In this document: positions 33,247 through 41,995 of the stretch, in pieces | How positions within the stretch are numbered: the stretch's first letter is position 1 | Layout: the number at the start of each line of letters is the position of its first letter | Notes under the pieces: model-generated | What the model was told of the DNA's origin: nothing | Databases searched by the model: none | The model's input: the letters and a program-made list of their open reading frames with translations, nothing else | DNA from: Nocardioides marmoriginsengisoli | Lineage (GTDB): Bacteria; Actinomycetota; Actinomycetes; Propionibacteriales; Nocardioidaceae | Direction: 5' to 3' | DNA length: 64,000 nucleotides | Assembly (NCBI RefSeq): GCF_003725695.1 | Contig: NZ_RJSE01000007.1 | Location: 820,963-884,962, forward strand | Position numbers and translations under genes: made by a program

Positions 33247-34449
33247 ATGAGGCGAACCATGCTGCTGCTGGTCGCAGCGATCCTGGCGGTCGTCGCCGCA
33301 GGCTGCGGCAACGACAAGGGAACATCCGGAAGCTCGCCTTCCGTCGCGCTTCCTGACGGACCGATCGAGATCGGGATGGCGATCGCCCGATCGGGTCTGG
33401 CGGCGCCGTACGACCTCGGCCCTGCCCGGGGCGCGGAGCTGGCCGTCGCGGACATCAACGCCAAGGGCGGTGTTCTCGGCCACCCGCTCAAGCTGGTCTA
33501 CGGCGACACCAAGTCGGACCGTGCGCTGGGCACGACCGTGGCACTCGACCTCCTGGCCAAGTCCGCGAAGGTCATGGTCGTCACCTGTGACTTCGACCTC
33601 GGAAGCCCCGCCGCTATCGCTGCCACGAGCAAGGACGTCGTCGCCTTCACGCCGTGCGCAGGTTCCTCGCAGTTCGACGTGCCGACGCTCGGGCCGCTCG
33701 CGTACTCGATGGGCACCGAAGCCGGGGCTGCGGCCGAGAACGTCGCCCAGTTCGCCTACGACCAGGGCTACCGCAAGGCCTACCTCTGGCTCGACCCGAG
33801 CATCTCGCAGACGAAGAACACCTGTGCTGCTTTCGACTCGGCCTTCGGGGCGAAGCCGGATGCGGAGGTGGTGGGCAGCGACACCATCCAGCAGCAGGAC
33901 ACCTCGTTCGCGGTCCAGATCGCCAAGGTCCGCGACTCCGGCGCCGACGTTCTCGAGCTGTGCAGTTACAACCCGGGTGCTGGCGCTGCCCTCCGCGAGC
34001 TCCGTGCCTCCGGGATCGACATTCCGGTGACGTCGCACCTGGCCATGGACGGCAACTACTGGCTCAAGGCCGTGCCGAACCTCAGCAAGTTCTACTACGA
34101 CGCCTTCGGCTCGCTCTACGGCAACGACCCGCGCGCGGACGTGAACACCTTCTTCGACCGCTACCGGGAGAAGTTCGGCGAGCCCGCGGTGACGTCGTAC
34201 GCCCTGACCGGTTACGCGACGATCGAGGTGATCGCGAAGGCGATCGAGTCGGCCGAGACCACCGAGGGTGCCGCGCTCGCCAAGGCGATCGACGGCCTGG
34301 GCGAGTTGGACACGATCCTCGGACGCACCGGCTACGACGCCGAGCACCACATCGTCGCCGACCGGCCGTCGGTGATCATGAGCATCGACAACGGCACGTT
34401 CGACCCGGTCGCGACGTACGTCCGTGGCGCCAAGAGCAAGGTCGGCTGA
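33247..34449 (+). CDS. ABC transporter substrate-binding lipoprotein, LIV/urea/amide type
   Basis: 400 residues. Three ATGs stand in a row at 33241, 33244 and 33247; the AGAGGAG site is correctly spaced (7 nt) only for 33247. Lipoprotein signal MLLLVAAILAVVAAGC with lipidated cysteine near residue 21. The mature part has the periplasmic type-1 binding fold seen in LivK: IEIGMAIARSGLAAPYDLGPARGAELAVADINAKGG opening the first lobe. It begins a five-gene importer unit. The ligand is unknown; the family binds branched-chain amino acids, urea and short amides. Confidence 0.9.
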   Translation: MRRTMLLLVAAILAVVAAGCGNDKGTSGSSPSVALPDGPIEIGMAIARSGLAAPYDLGPARGAELAVADINAKGGVLGHPLKLVYGDTKSDRALGTTVALDLLAKSAKVMVVTCDFDLGSPAAIAATSKDVVAFTPCAGSSQFDVPTLGPLAYSMGTEAGAAAENVAQFAYDQGYRKAYLWLDPSISQTKNTCAAFDSAFGAKPDAEVVGSDTIQQQDTSFAVQIAKVRDSGADVLELCSYNPGAGAALRELRASGIDIPVTSHLAMDGNYWLKAVPNLSKFYYDAFGSLYGNDPRADVNTFFDRYREKFGEPAVTSYALTGYATIEVIAKAIESAETTEGAALAKAIDGLGELDTILGRTGYDAEHHIVADRPSVIMSIDNGTFDPVATYVRGAKSKVG

Positions 34450-34454
34450 CAGGA

Positions 34455-35183
34455 ATGTCCCTGCTCCTGCGCACCCGCCAGCTCAGCGTTCGTTTCGGCG
34501 GACTCTGTGCTCTCGACGGCGTCGAGCTCGAGCTCGGTGCCGGTGAGATTCTCGGGCTGATCGGGCCGAACGGAGCCGGCAAGACGACTCTGCTCAACGT
34601 GCTGTCCGGTTTCCAGCGGCCCACGGTCGGGGAGGTCGAGCTCGACGGACGCACGATCACCCGGTGGGATGCGCCGCGTCGGGCCAGGGCCGGCATCAGT
34701 CGGACCTTTCAGGACGTGCGCCTGTTCGAGGAGATGAGCGTGCAGGAGAACTGCGAGGTCGCCGTGGTCGGCTGCGGGGGACGTCGTTCCACGGCGCGCA
34801 CGCAGGCGACGCAGGCCCTCGAGCTGCTGGACCTCCAAGGCAGTGCTCACGTCCTGGCGCGAGACCTGCCGTACGGGCTCCAGAGACGTGTCGGCCTGGC
34901 GCGCGCGCTGTGCGCCAGGCCGCGCGTGCTCCTGCTCGACGAGCCGGCGGCCGGCCTGAACGACGACGAGAGCGCCGCGATGGCCGAGACGGTACGGGCC
35001 ATCCACGCTGAGCTCGGGTGCGGGGTGGTCGTCATCGAGCACGACGTCCGGATGATCCTCGGGCTCAGTCACCGCGTGCACGTGCTCGATCACGGCGTCA
35101 CCCTCCGCGTGGGCAGTCCGGACGAGATCAGGACGGACCCGGACGTGGTCACGGCCTACCTGGGGGAGGAGGTGCACGCATGA
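34455..35183 (+). CDS. ABC transporter ATP-binding protein, LivG type
   Basis: 242 residues from the ATG at 34455. Walker A GPNGAGKTT, Q-loop in FQDVRLF, ABC signature region LPYGLQRRVGLARAL (a LivG-like YGxQRR form) and Walker B VLLLDEPAAGL followed by H-loop VIEHDV are present. It starts 5 nt after the binding-protein stop and overlaps the LivF-type gene by 4 nt. Powers uptake together with the second ATPase. Confidence 0.93.
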   Translation: MSLLLRTRQLSVRFGGLCALDGVELELGAGEILGLIGPNGAGKTTLLNVLSGFQRPTVGEVELDGRTITRWDAPRRARAGISRTFQDVRLFEEMSVQENCEVAVVGCGGRRSTARTQATQALELLDLQGSAHVLARDLPYGLQRRVGLARALCARPRVLLLDEPAAGLNDDESAAMAETVRAIHAELGCGVVVIEHDVRMILGLSHRVHVLDHGVTLRVGSPDEIRTDPDVVTAYLGEEVHA

Positions 35184-35893
35184 CCCTGCTCGAGATAGCG
35201 GACCTGCACATCTCCTACGGGCCCGTTGATGCCGTCCGGGGGGTCACCCTGGACGTGGAGAAGGGTGGCGTCGTCGCGATCGTCGGGCCGAACGGGGCCG
35301 GCAAGACGAGCATCCTCTCCGCAGTCCAGGGCCTCGTTCGAACGCGGAGCGGAACGATTCGCCTGCGAGGTGCGGAGATCACGGACTGGTCGCCCGAGCG
35401 ACGGGCGCGGGCGGGGATCGCCTTCGTCCCCGAGTCGCGCGGCATCTTCGGCTCGCTCTCGATCGCGGAGAACCTGAGCCTCGCCGCCTGTGCCCTGGCC
35501 GAGAAGGCGACGGCGGCTGCGCAGATCGAGCGGTCGCTCGAGCTCTTCCCGGTCCTGGCCGACCGGCTGAACCAGCGCGCATCCGTGCTGTCCGGAGGAG
35601 AGAGGCAGCAGCTGGCCATCGGTCGGGCGCTCGTCTCCTCACCGGACCTGCTGGTCCTCGACGAACCTTCGCTGGGCCTGGCGCCGGTGATCCTTGACGG
35701 GCTCTTCGCCAGCCTCGCCGCGCTACGGGACGAGGGTCGGACGATTCTCGTGGTCGAGCAGAACGTCAGCCGCGCCGTGAGGCTCGCCGACCACGTGTAC
35801 TCCCTGCGCGGCGGCCTGCTGGAGCGGCTGGAGAACCCCCAGGACCTGGTCGGCGATCCGGCGTTCCGCGCCAAGCACCTCGGAATGGAGTGA
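35180..35893 (+). CDS. ABC transporter ATP-binding protein, LivF type
   Basis: 237 residues from the ATG at 35180. Walker A GPNGAGKTS, the LivF-type PESRGIFGSLSIAENL segment, signature LSGGERQQLAIGRAL, Walker B LLVLDEPSLGL and VVEQNV for the H-loop position, in which the histidine is replaced by glutamine as usual in LivF. Forms a heterodimer with the preceding ATPase. The permease gene starts 4 nt after its stop. Confidence 0.93.
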   Translation: MTLLEIADLHISYGPVDAVRGVTLDVEKGGVVAIVGPNGAGKTSILSAVQGLVRTRSGTIRLRGAEITDWSPERRARAGIAFVPESRGIFGSLSIAENLSLAACALAEKATAAAQIERSLELFPVLADRLNQRASVLSGGERQQLAIGRALVSSPDLLVLDEPSLGLAPVILDGLFASLAALRDEGRTILVVEQNVSRAVRLADHVYSLRGGLLERLENPQDLVGDPAFRAKHLGME

Positions 35894-35897
35894 GCAC

Positions 35898-36770
35898 ATG
35901 GCTCAGAACCTCATCAACGCGCTCAGCCTCGGCAGTCTCTACGCCTTGATCGCTCTCGGAATCGCGCTGCTGTTCAGCATCATGGGCCTGATCAACTTCG
36001 CACACGGCGAGCTGATCACCATCGGCGGCTACACCCTGCTGGCGTTCCACGGCCTGCCGTTGGCCGTGGCCGTCGCGCTGACCGTCGCGGTCGTCGTCGC
36101 CGCTGCGCTGACCATGGAACGGCTCGCGTTCCGTCCTGCCCGCGGAGCCAGCGGCGAGACGTTGCTGATGACGTCCTTCGCGCTGAGCCTGCTCGTCCAG
36201 GGTGGCGTGCTCCTGAAGGAGGGCGCCGACCCGCAGAGCGTGAACGTACTCGGAAGCCTGGGCGCGAGCGTCGACGTGGGTGGCATGACCATCGGCAAGC
36301 TGGATGTCGCCATCATCGGAGTGACGGGCGTGCTGCTGATCGGGCTCGCGTGGTTCCTGCGGGCCACGCCGCTCGGGGTGCAGATGCGCGCCGCGGCCGA
36401 GGACTTCACCATGGCTCGCGCGCTCGGGGTCCGGGCGGATCGGGTCGTCGCGACTGCCTTCGGGGTGAGTGGCGCGTTCGCGGCCGTGGCCGCCGTCTTC
36501 CTCGTCGCCCGTACCGGCACGCTCACCCCGAGCATGGGTCTGACGCCGGTCCTGCTCGGGTTCGTGGCGATCGTGCTCGGTGGGCTCGGGCGGCTCTGGG
36601 CCGCCGCGATCGGCGCGTACGTGCTTGCTCTCCTCTCCGTGATGCTGCAGGCATACCTACCCACAGGGCTGGCCGCCTACCGCGACGCCCTGGTCTACCT
36701 CGGCATCATCGTCATCCTGCTCTTCCGGCCGCACGGGATCGCCGGTCGACCGCAGGGGGTGCGGGTATGA
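35898..36770 (+). CDS. ABC transporter permease, LivH type
   Basis: 290 residues with about eight membrane spans. Typical LivH pattern: NALSLGSLYALIALGIALLF, then MGLINFAHGELITIGGY near residues 30-46, and a cytoplasmic coupling region RAAAEDFTMARALGVRADRV. One of two permeases of the importer; its stop overlaps the LivM-type start by 4 nt. Confidence 0.93.
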   Translation: MAQNLINALSLGSLYALIALGIALLFSIMGLINFAHGELITIGGYTLLAFHGLPLAVAVALTVAVVVAAALTMERLAFRPARGASGETLLMTSFALSLLVQGGVLLKEGADPQSVNVLGSLGASVDVGGMTIGKLDVAIIGVTGVLLIGLAWFLRATPLGVQMRAAAEDFTMARALGVRADRVVATAFGVSGAFAAVAAVFLVARTGTLTPSMGLTPVLLGFVAIVLGGLGRLWAAAIGAYVLALLSVMLQAYLPTGLAAYRDALVYLGIIVILLFRPHGIAGRPQGVRV

Positions 36771-37846
36771 GGAACAGAGCGATCACGCTGGTGGCCGGGA
36801 GTGCCCCCGCAGCGCTGTCCACGCTGCTCGTGCTCGTGATCAGCGGCCTGGCCATGCTGGGTTCGGAGACGACCCAGCGGACTGCGGCGCAGATGCTGGT
36901 GATGGGGGTGATCTGTGTCGGCACCTACATCTTCGTCGGCAACTCAGGGGTGCTGTCCTTCGGCCACGTCGTCTTCGTCGCCGTGGGTGCGTACAGCACC
37001 GCACTGATGACCATGGAGCCCGGTCTGAAGCGAGCACTGCTCCCGGACCTTCCGGGCTGGATCGTCGACCTGCACCTCGGGATGGCTGCCGCACTCCCGG
37101 TCGCGGGTCTGCTCGCTCTCCTCGTCAGCGTGCTCTGCTCACCCTTGGTGCTCCGGCTGGACGGGATGGCAGCAGGCATCGCGAGCCTCGCGCTCCTGAT
37201 CAGCGTCAACGTGGTGATCGGCAACTGGGACCAGGTGACCCGGGGTTCGCAAGGCATCGTCGGGATCCCCGCCGACCTCACCGTCGGCACAGCGCTGCCC
37301 TGGTTGATCGGTGCGATCGTGCTCGCTCTCGCCTACCAGGTGAGCGCCTCCGGGTTCCGGCTACGGGCCTCCCGGGAAGATGCGGTCGCGGCGGCATCGC
37401 TGGGTGTCCGGGTCGGCCGCGAGCGCACGATCGCTCTGGTGATCAGTGCTTTCGTCTGCGGGATCGGCGGCGGCCTGTATGCGCACTTCCTCGGAGCGCT
37501 CACGCCAGGGGACGTCTCGCTCAAGCTCACCTTGCTGGCGCTGCTGATGCTGATCGTCGGTGGCCTGAGGAGCCTGAGCGGGGCTGTGATCGGGACGATC
37601 TTCATCTCCGTGCTGGCCGAGCTGCTGCGCCGGGTCGAAGCCGGCGGCGACTTCGGTCCGATCGCGCTCGCCCCGCATCCCGGGATCGAGCAGGTAGTCC
37701 TCGCCCTGACGCTCCTCTTCACTCTGCTGCTCCGGCCTGGAGGGATCACCTCGGGAAGGGAGCTCGGCCACCGACTGGTACGACGGTCGAGTCGGGACGT
37801 TGAGACCGCCCGCACCGAGATCGTGGCCGCGCCCGAGCCGGGGTGA
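36767..37846 (+). CDS. ABC transporter permease, LivM type
   Basis: 359 residues from the ATG at 36767 with about ten hydrophobic segments. LivM signatures are GNSGVLSFGHVVFVAVGAYS near 61-80 and the coupling helix ASREDAVAAASLGVRVGRER. The C-terminal tail is charged and cytoplasmic. Last gene of the importer; the next gene has its own promoter. With the binding protein, two ATPases and LivH it completes a LIV-type uptake system. Confidence 0.93.
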   Translation: MRNRAITLVAGSAPAALSTLLVLVISGLAMLGSETTQRTAAQMLVMGVICVGTYIFVGNSGVLSFGHVVFVAVGAYSTALMTMEPGLKRALLPDLPGWIVDLHLGMAAALPVAGLLALLVSVLCSPLVLRLDGMAAGIASLALLISVNVVIGNWDQVTRGSQGIVGIPADLTVGTALPWLIGAIVLALAYQVSASGFRLRASREDAVAAASLGVRVGRERTIALVISAFVCGIGGGLYAHFLGALTPGDVSLKLTLLALLMLIVGGLRSLSGAVIGTIFISVLAELLRRVEAGGDFGPIALAPHPGIEQVVLALTLLFTLLLRPGGITSGRELGHRLVRRSSRDVETARTEIVAAPEPG

Positions 37847-37909
37847 CGTGGGCCACGGGCCGTAGGCCGGGGATCCCGCGGCCGCCGGGCATCCTGGGTA
37901 GAGTCCTGC

Positions 37910-39217
37910 GTGCCGATCCCCACCCCGGAAGGGCCACGTCGACCGATGAGCCTGCTGTCCTCCTTCAAGTCCGCCGTCATGAAGCGCATCGTCGCGCGCA
38001 CCGGCGGGGTGGACTTCACCAAGCTCGACAAGATCCCGGACAGCCTCGCCTGGCCGCTGATCCGCGACGGCGTCGACCCGACCGACCGGCTGCTCGCCGC
38101 CCAGGCGCAGGACCCGGTGCAGAAGCTGACCTCGTTCATGGGGCTGGAGCTCTGGCTCATCACCGGGTACGACGAAGCCCGCGAGGTGCTCGGCAACGTC
38201 AACCACTCCACCGACATCCGCCCGTACATGGGCAAGAGCGGCGACGTCGAGAAGGGCGACATCGGCGGTCTCGGCTTCACCGACCCGCCGGAGCACACCC
38301 GCCAGCGCAAGCTGCTCACGCCGGAGTTCACGATGCGGCGGCTGGCCCGGCTGAAGCCGGCGATCGCGGACATCATCGACAAGCAGCTCGACGAGACCGC
38401 AGCCGGTGCCGAGGCGGGCGACGGCGTGGTGGACCTGGTCCAGACCTTCGCGTTCCCGGTGCCGTTCCGGGTGATCTGCGACCTGCTCGGGCTGCCCGAC
38501 GAGCAGCGCGAGACGTTCCGCAAGCTCGGAGCGGCCCGGTTCGACATGTCCGAGGGCGGGGCCGGCTCGATCGGCTCGATCGGCGCCTCCCGGGAGTTCC
38601 TGCTCGCCGAGACCGCCCGTCAGCGCCACGACCCCGGTCCGGGTCTGATCGGCCAGATCATCCGGGACAGCGGCGACCAGATCAACGACTTCGACCTCGG
38701 CGGCCTCGCCGACGGCGCCTTCAACGGCGGCATGGAGACCAGTGCCTCGATGCTGGCGCTCGGCACCGTGCTGCTGCTGCAGAACCCCGAGCTCTGGAAG
38801 TCGCTGGCCGAGGACCCGGACAGCGTCGACGACATCGTCGAGGAGCTGCTCCGTCAGCTGGCCGTCGTCCAGATCGCCTTCCCGCGGTTCGCCAAGGAGG
38901 ACGTGGTCGTCGGCGGGCACAAGATCAAGAAGGGCTCGATCATGCTGGCGCACCTGCCGACGGCGAGCCGGGACCCGCGCTCGACCCCCGGTGCCGGGCT
39001 GTGCCCGATGAAGGAGTCCTCCAACCACCTCGCCTTCGGGCACGGGCTGCACCGCTGCGTCGGTGCCGAGCTGGCGCGGATGGAGCTGCGGGCGGCGTAC
39101 CCGGCCCTGGCGAAGCGGTTCCCGAACATGCGGCTTGCGGTCGACCCGAGCGAGCTCCAGTACCACGCCAAGTCGATCGTCTACGGCCTCGAGGCGCTCC
39201 CCGTCCGCCTCTCCTGA
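37910..39217 (+). CDS. Cytochrome P450
   Basis: 435-residue haem monooxygenase. The haem loop reads FGHGLHRCVGAEL with the cysteine ligand; ExxR is EELLR, and the I-helix carries GGMETS in place of the usual AGxxT. Bacterial soluble type, needs a ferredoxin and reductase. A TAGAGT box ends 5 nt before the GTG at 37910, indicating a leaderless transcript and supporting this start; an ATG at 37946 is possible. Its TGA abuts the stop of the convergent GMC gene (TGATCA). Family and substrate not identified. Confidence 0.92.
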   Translation: MPIPTPEGPRRPMSLLSSFKSAVMKRIVARTGGVDFTKLDKIPDSLAWPLIRDGVDPTDRLLAAQAQDPVQKLTSFMGLELWLITGYDEAREVLGNVNHSTDIRPYMGKSGDVEKGDIGGLGFTDPPEHTRQRKLLTPEFTMRRLARLKPAIADIIDKQLDETAAGAEAGDGVVDLVQTFAFPVPFRVICDLLGLPDEQRETFRKLGAARFDMSEGGAGSIGSIGASREFLLAETARQRHDPGPGLIGQIIRDSGDQINDFDLGGLADGAFNGGMETSASMLALGTVLLLQNPELWKSLAEDPDSVDDIVEELLRQLAVVQIAFPRFAKEDVVVGGHKIKKGSIMLAHLPTASRDPRSTPGAGLCPMKESSNHLAFGHGLHRCVGAELARMELRAAYPALAKRFPNMRLAVDPSELQYHAKSIVYGLEALPVRLS

Positions 39218-41161
39218 TCAACGGGTCAGGCGGGCGGCAAGACGAGTCGCGTTCATGTAGGCGATGGATTCGATCGAGATCATCGGGTTGACGCCGGAGG
39301 CGGTGGGGAAGCAGGACGCGTCGGCGACGACCAGGTCCTTGACGTCCCAGGTCTCGCCGTCCGGGTTAACCGCGGACATCTGCGGCGAGCCGCCCATCCG
39401 CGCGCTGCCCATGATGTGCAGCGCGGCGAGCGTCAACCGGGCCGGCGCGGCGCCCTCGGCGCGGATCGCCTTCACGAACGACTCCAGGTTGCCCTTCCTG
39501 CCGGGCGCGTAGCCCATCGTCCGGTGGTGGGTCGTGTAGATCTGGGTGGCGCCGGCGGCCTCGGCGATCCGGGCCGCCCCCTCGAGACCCTTCATCAGCA
39601 GGTCGGTGTCGCCGGGGGAGAGGGTGTAGCTGACGATCGGCTCGCCGTCCTTGCCGATCTTCACGGTGCCGCCCGGTCCCTTGTCGCGGACCACGATCGC
39701 CACGCCGAGCATGTTCTTCAGCTCGCGCATCCGGCGCAGGTGCTCGGCCCCGCCGCGCCAGTTCACGAAGCCGGACCCGAACGCCGGGGTCAGCGGGGCG
39801 GTCTCGTAGAGCACCCCGTAGCCGTCCCCGTCGAGGTCGGTCCACTCGTCGACGTACCGCGCCTGCATTGCCCCCTCCCACGGGTTCACGAGCTCGGGCA
39901 TCAGACCCCAGAGCGCGGTCGCGGGGTGCAGGCGCAGGTGCTTGCCGATGTTCGGGTTGGTCAGCCCGGACCGCTTGAGCAGGGCGGGGGTCTGGATCGC
40001 ACCGGCGGCGACCACCACCGCGCGGGCCTTGACCGACAGGGTGTGGCCGTCGGCGGAGACCGCGGCGACGCCGGTGGCGCGGCCGTTCTCGACGGTCACC
40101 TTCGTCGCCCGGGCGCCGGTGTAGATCCGGGCGCCGTGCTCGGCCGCGTCCGCGAGCCAGGTCTTGGTGACCGACTGCTTGGCGCCGATCCGGCAGCCCA
40201 TCCCGCAACGGCCGCACTCGATCCCGGCGTCGCAGCCGATCACGTTGCGCGGCATCGCTCCGCGGCTCCAGCCGATCTTCTCGGCCCCCTTCTCCAGCAG
40301 CCGGTCCCGGACGCCCGCACCCGGGTGGTCCTTGTTGACGCCAAGCCGGGCGTTCACGGCCGCCATCGCGTCGTCGTACTCGGAGGTGGCGAACTGCGGC
40401 GTCCCCAGCGCGGCCCACTCGGCGCGGACGTGGTCAGGGGTCGGGAACGAGGTGGTGTAGTTGACGACGGTGCCGCCGCCGAGGCCGCGGCCCGCCACCA
40501 GCTGCACCTGACCTTCGGAGGTCACGCCCGGCGAACCGGCGTACAGCTGGCTGAAGCCGGTCCGCTCGCTGCCGTCGAAGTCGCGGTCGTCGTGGTACTC
40601 GCCGGCCTCGAGCACGACCACGTCGAGCCCGGCGGTCGCGAGCACCCCGGCCGCGGTGCCGCCGCCGGCACCGGAGCCGACGACCACCACGTCGCAGACG
40701 ATCGACTCGTCCTGGGTGACCCCCTCGGGCTTGAGCGCCGGGTCCGGCGCGTTCTCCAGCGGTCCCGGAGGTCCGGCGTACCCGATGCTGTCCCAGAGCA
40801 CCGGTCCGCCGGTGACGTAGTACGGCGCCAGGCAGGCCCCCTTGAGGGCCGCGAACAGGGCGCGCTTGGCGGCGACCCGGGAGTCCGAGAGCGAGAGCAG
40901 CACCCGCTCGCGGCCGGCCTGGTCCAGGCTGGAGAACTTGCGGGGGCGACCGGTGAGCACCAGGCCGAGGAACCGGGTGTCCCAGAGTCGCAGGACCAGC
41001 CTGAGCTGCTGGAGCTCGCTCTTCCGCGGGTTGGTGCCGGCGAGCTCCAGGGCGAACTCGGGCCCGCCGACCTTGCTGGCCGGCGGAACGGCGCCATCAC
41101 CGGGGGCGAAGGTGTCGCTGATCAACCGGAGCGCGGCGAGATGCTGGTCGGTGAACGTCAT
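39218..41161 (-). CDS. GMC oxidoreductase, long-chain alcohol oxidase-like, with N-terminal extension
   Basis: 647 residues from the ATG at 41161. The first about 170 residues are helical and resemble the extra N-terminal domain of long-chain fatty alcohol oxidases. Then comes the FAD motif VVVVGSGAGGGTAAGVLATAG, GRGLGGGTVVNYT, a cysteine group CGRCGMGC in the middle, and the C-terminal HIMGSARMGG and SGVNPMISIESIAYMNA regions. It probably oxidises a hydrophobic alcohol or sterol. An in-frame reading that starts further upstream inside the TetR gene is rejected. Confidence 0.85.
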   Translation of the reverse strand: MTFTDQHLAALRLISDTFAPGDGAVPPASKVGGPEFALELAGTNPRKSELQQLRLVLRLWDTRFLGLVLTGRPRKFSSLDQAGRERVLLSLSDSRVAAKRALFAALKGACLAPYYVTGGPVLWDSIGYAGPPGPLENAPDPALKPEGVTQDESIVCDVVVVGSGAGGGTAAGVLATAGLDVVVLEAGEYHDDRDFDGSERTGFSQLYAGSPGVTSEGQVQLVAGRGLGGGTVVNYTTSFPTPDHVRAEWAALGTPQFATSEYDDAMAAVNARLGVNKDHPGAGVRDRLLEKGAEKIGWSRGAMPRNVIGCDAGIECGRCGMGCRIGAKQSVTKTWLADAAEHGARIYTGARATKVTVENGRATGVAAVSADGHTLSVKARAVVVAAGAIQTPALLKRSGLTNPNIGKHLRLHPATALWGLMPELVNPWEGAMQARYVDEWTDLDGDGYGVLYETAPLTPAFGSGFVNWRGGAEHLRRMRELKNMLGVAIVVRDKGPGGTVKIGKDGEPIVSYTLSPGDTDLLMKGLEGAARIAEAAGATQIYTTHHRTMGYAPGRKGNLESFVKAIRAEGAAPARLTLAALHIMGSARMGGSPQMSAVNPDGETWDVKDLVVADASCFPTASGVNPMISIESIAYMNATRLAARLTR

Positions 41162-41224
41162 GAGGGGACCGTACTGGCGTCCCGGTGCGCTGCGAAAGAG
41201 ACGCGCGTCCAGGGTTCTGCGGAA

Positions 41225-41248
41225 GGTTTGGTCACGAACCCCTAGGGT
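41225..41248. promoter_or_regulatory. Operator and -10 box of the TetR gene
   Basis: GGTTTG-GTCA-CGAACC at 41225-41240 is an inverted repeat with 5 of 6 paired positions per arm. It directly precedes a TAGGGT -10 box (41243-41248). The TetR gene starts 7 nt later at GTG 41255 and is probably leaderless. The site lies between divergent TetR and GMC genes, so it may control both. Confidence 0.5.
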
Positions 41249-41254
41249 GTGGCC

Positions 41255-41896
41255 GTGACCGACAACCAGCGACGCCGCGGCCCCCGGGTCGACGTCGACG
41301 TGCCGACCGTGCTGCTGAACACGGCGGAGGAGCTTTTCGGCACCCACGGCGTCGACAACGTCTCGCTGCGCGCGATCGCACGCGAGGCCGGGGTGGCGCC
41401 GGCCGCGCTGACGCACCACTTCCCGACCAAGCGGGACCTGCTCGACTCGGTCGTCTGGCGCCGCGGTGACCGGGTCGCCGAAGACGTCCGCGGCCGGCTG
41501 CGCGCGCTCGGCGGTCGCGCCGACGTCTCCACCCGGGAGCTCGTCGAGGCGGTGCTGTTCCCGTTCGTCGACGAGGTCAACCGCGATCCGGCCGACGCGG
41601 TGCGCTGGTTGCGGATCGTGATCACCCTGGCGCTGTCGGGCGACGAGATCATCGCCTCGGGGGTGGCCGGCGAAGGCGACATCACCGACCTGTTCACCTC
41701 CGCCGCGACCGGCGTACCGGCGCTGCAGGCGAACTCGGTCGAGCTGCGCGCACCGATCGCGATGTTCTCGATGCTGACCGCGCTGGCCGCCGCCGACCTC
41801 GGCGGCTACGGCCGCCCGATCGGCCCCGCCGGCCTGGATCCCGAGTACGTCGAGCAGCTGGCCCTGTTCACCAGCAGCGGTCTCCAGGCGGGCTGA
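41255..41896 (+). CDS. TetR family transcriptional regulator
   Basis: 213 residues from GTG 41255. N-terminal helix-turn-helix: LLNTAEELFGTHGVDNVSLR, AIAREAGVAPAALTHHFPTKRDLLDSV, the standard TetR form. C-terminal ligand-binding helices follow. Divergent from the GMC oxidoreductase, its likely target, with an inverted repeat in between. Confidence 0.92.
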   Translation: MTDNQRRRGPRVDVDVPTVLLNTAEELFGTHGVDNVSLRAIAREAGVAPAALTHHFPTKRDLLDSVVWRRGDRVAEDVRGRLRALGGRADVSTRELVEAVLFPFVDEVNRDPADAVRWLRIVITLALSGDEIIASGVAGEGDITDLFTSAATGVPALQANSVELRAPIAMFSMLTALAAADLGGYGRPIGPAGLDPEYVEQLALFTSSGLQAG

Positions 41897-41903
41897 CCGC
41901 GGC

Positions 41904-41984
41904 CATCGAGCCTGTCGAGGCCATCGAGCCTGTCGCGGACATCGAGCTTGTCGAGATGCAGTGAGCGTCTCGACAAGCTCGACG
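41904..41984. repeat. Short direct repeats and a perfect 15-bp hairpin between convergent genes
   Basis: CATCGAGCCTGTCG occurs twice (about 41904 and 41922), then a third variant CATCGAGCTTGTCG begins an inverted repeat: TCGAGCTTGTCGAGA (41942-41956) pairs perfectly with TCTCGACAAGCTCGA (41968-41982) around an 11-nt loop. It lies between the 3' ends of the TetR and P450 genes. It may act as a two-way terminator, and the sequence looks like a dispersed intergenic palindrome. Confidence 0.7.
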
Positions 41985-41995
41985 TCCGGCGTCGC

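Noticed and set aside
31201-34350. A 1049-aa minus-strand open frame across the KBL-like, SDR, cupin and binding-protein genes
   Set aside because: Low-complexity composition and it opposes four genes with intact motifs and 4-nt overlaps.
20600-37850. Mobile genomic island carrying the accessory genes
   Set aside because: No integrase, transposase, flanking repeats or tRNA junction; the genes have similar codon use. Horizontal origin is possible but unsupported by the sequence alone.
41904-41984. Possible CRISPR-like repeats
   Set aside because: Only three imperfect short copies without regular spacers and no cas genes; it is a palindromic intergenic element.
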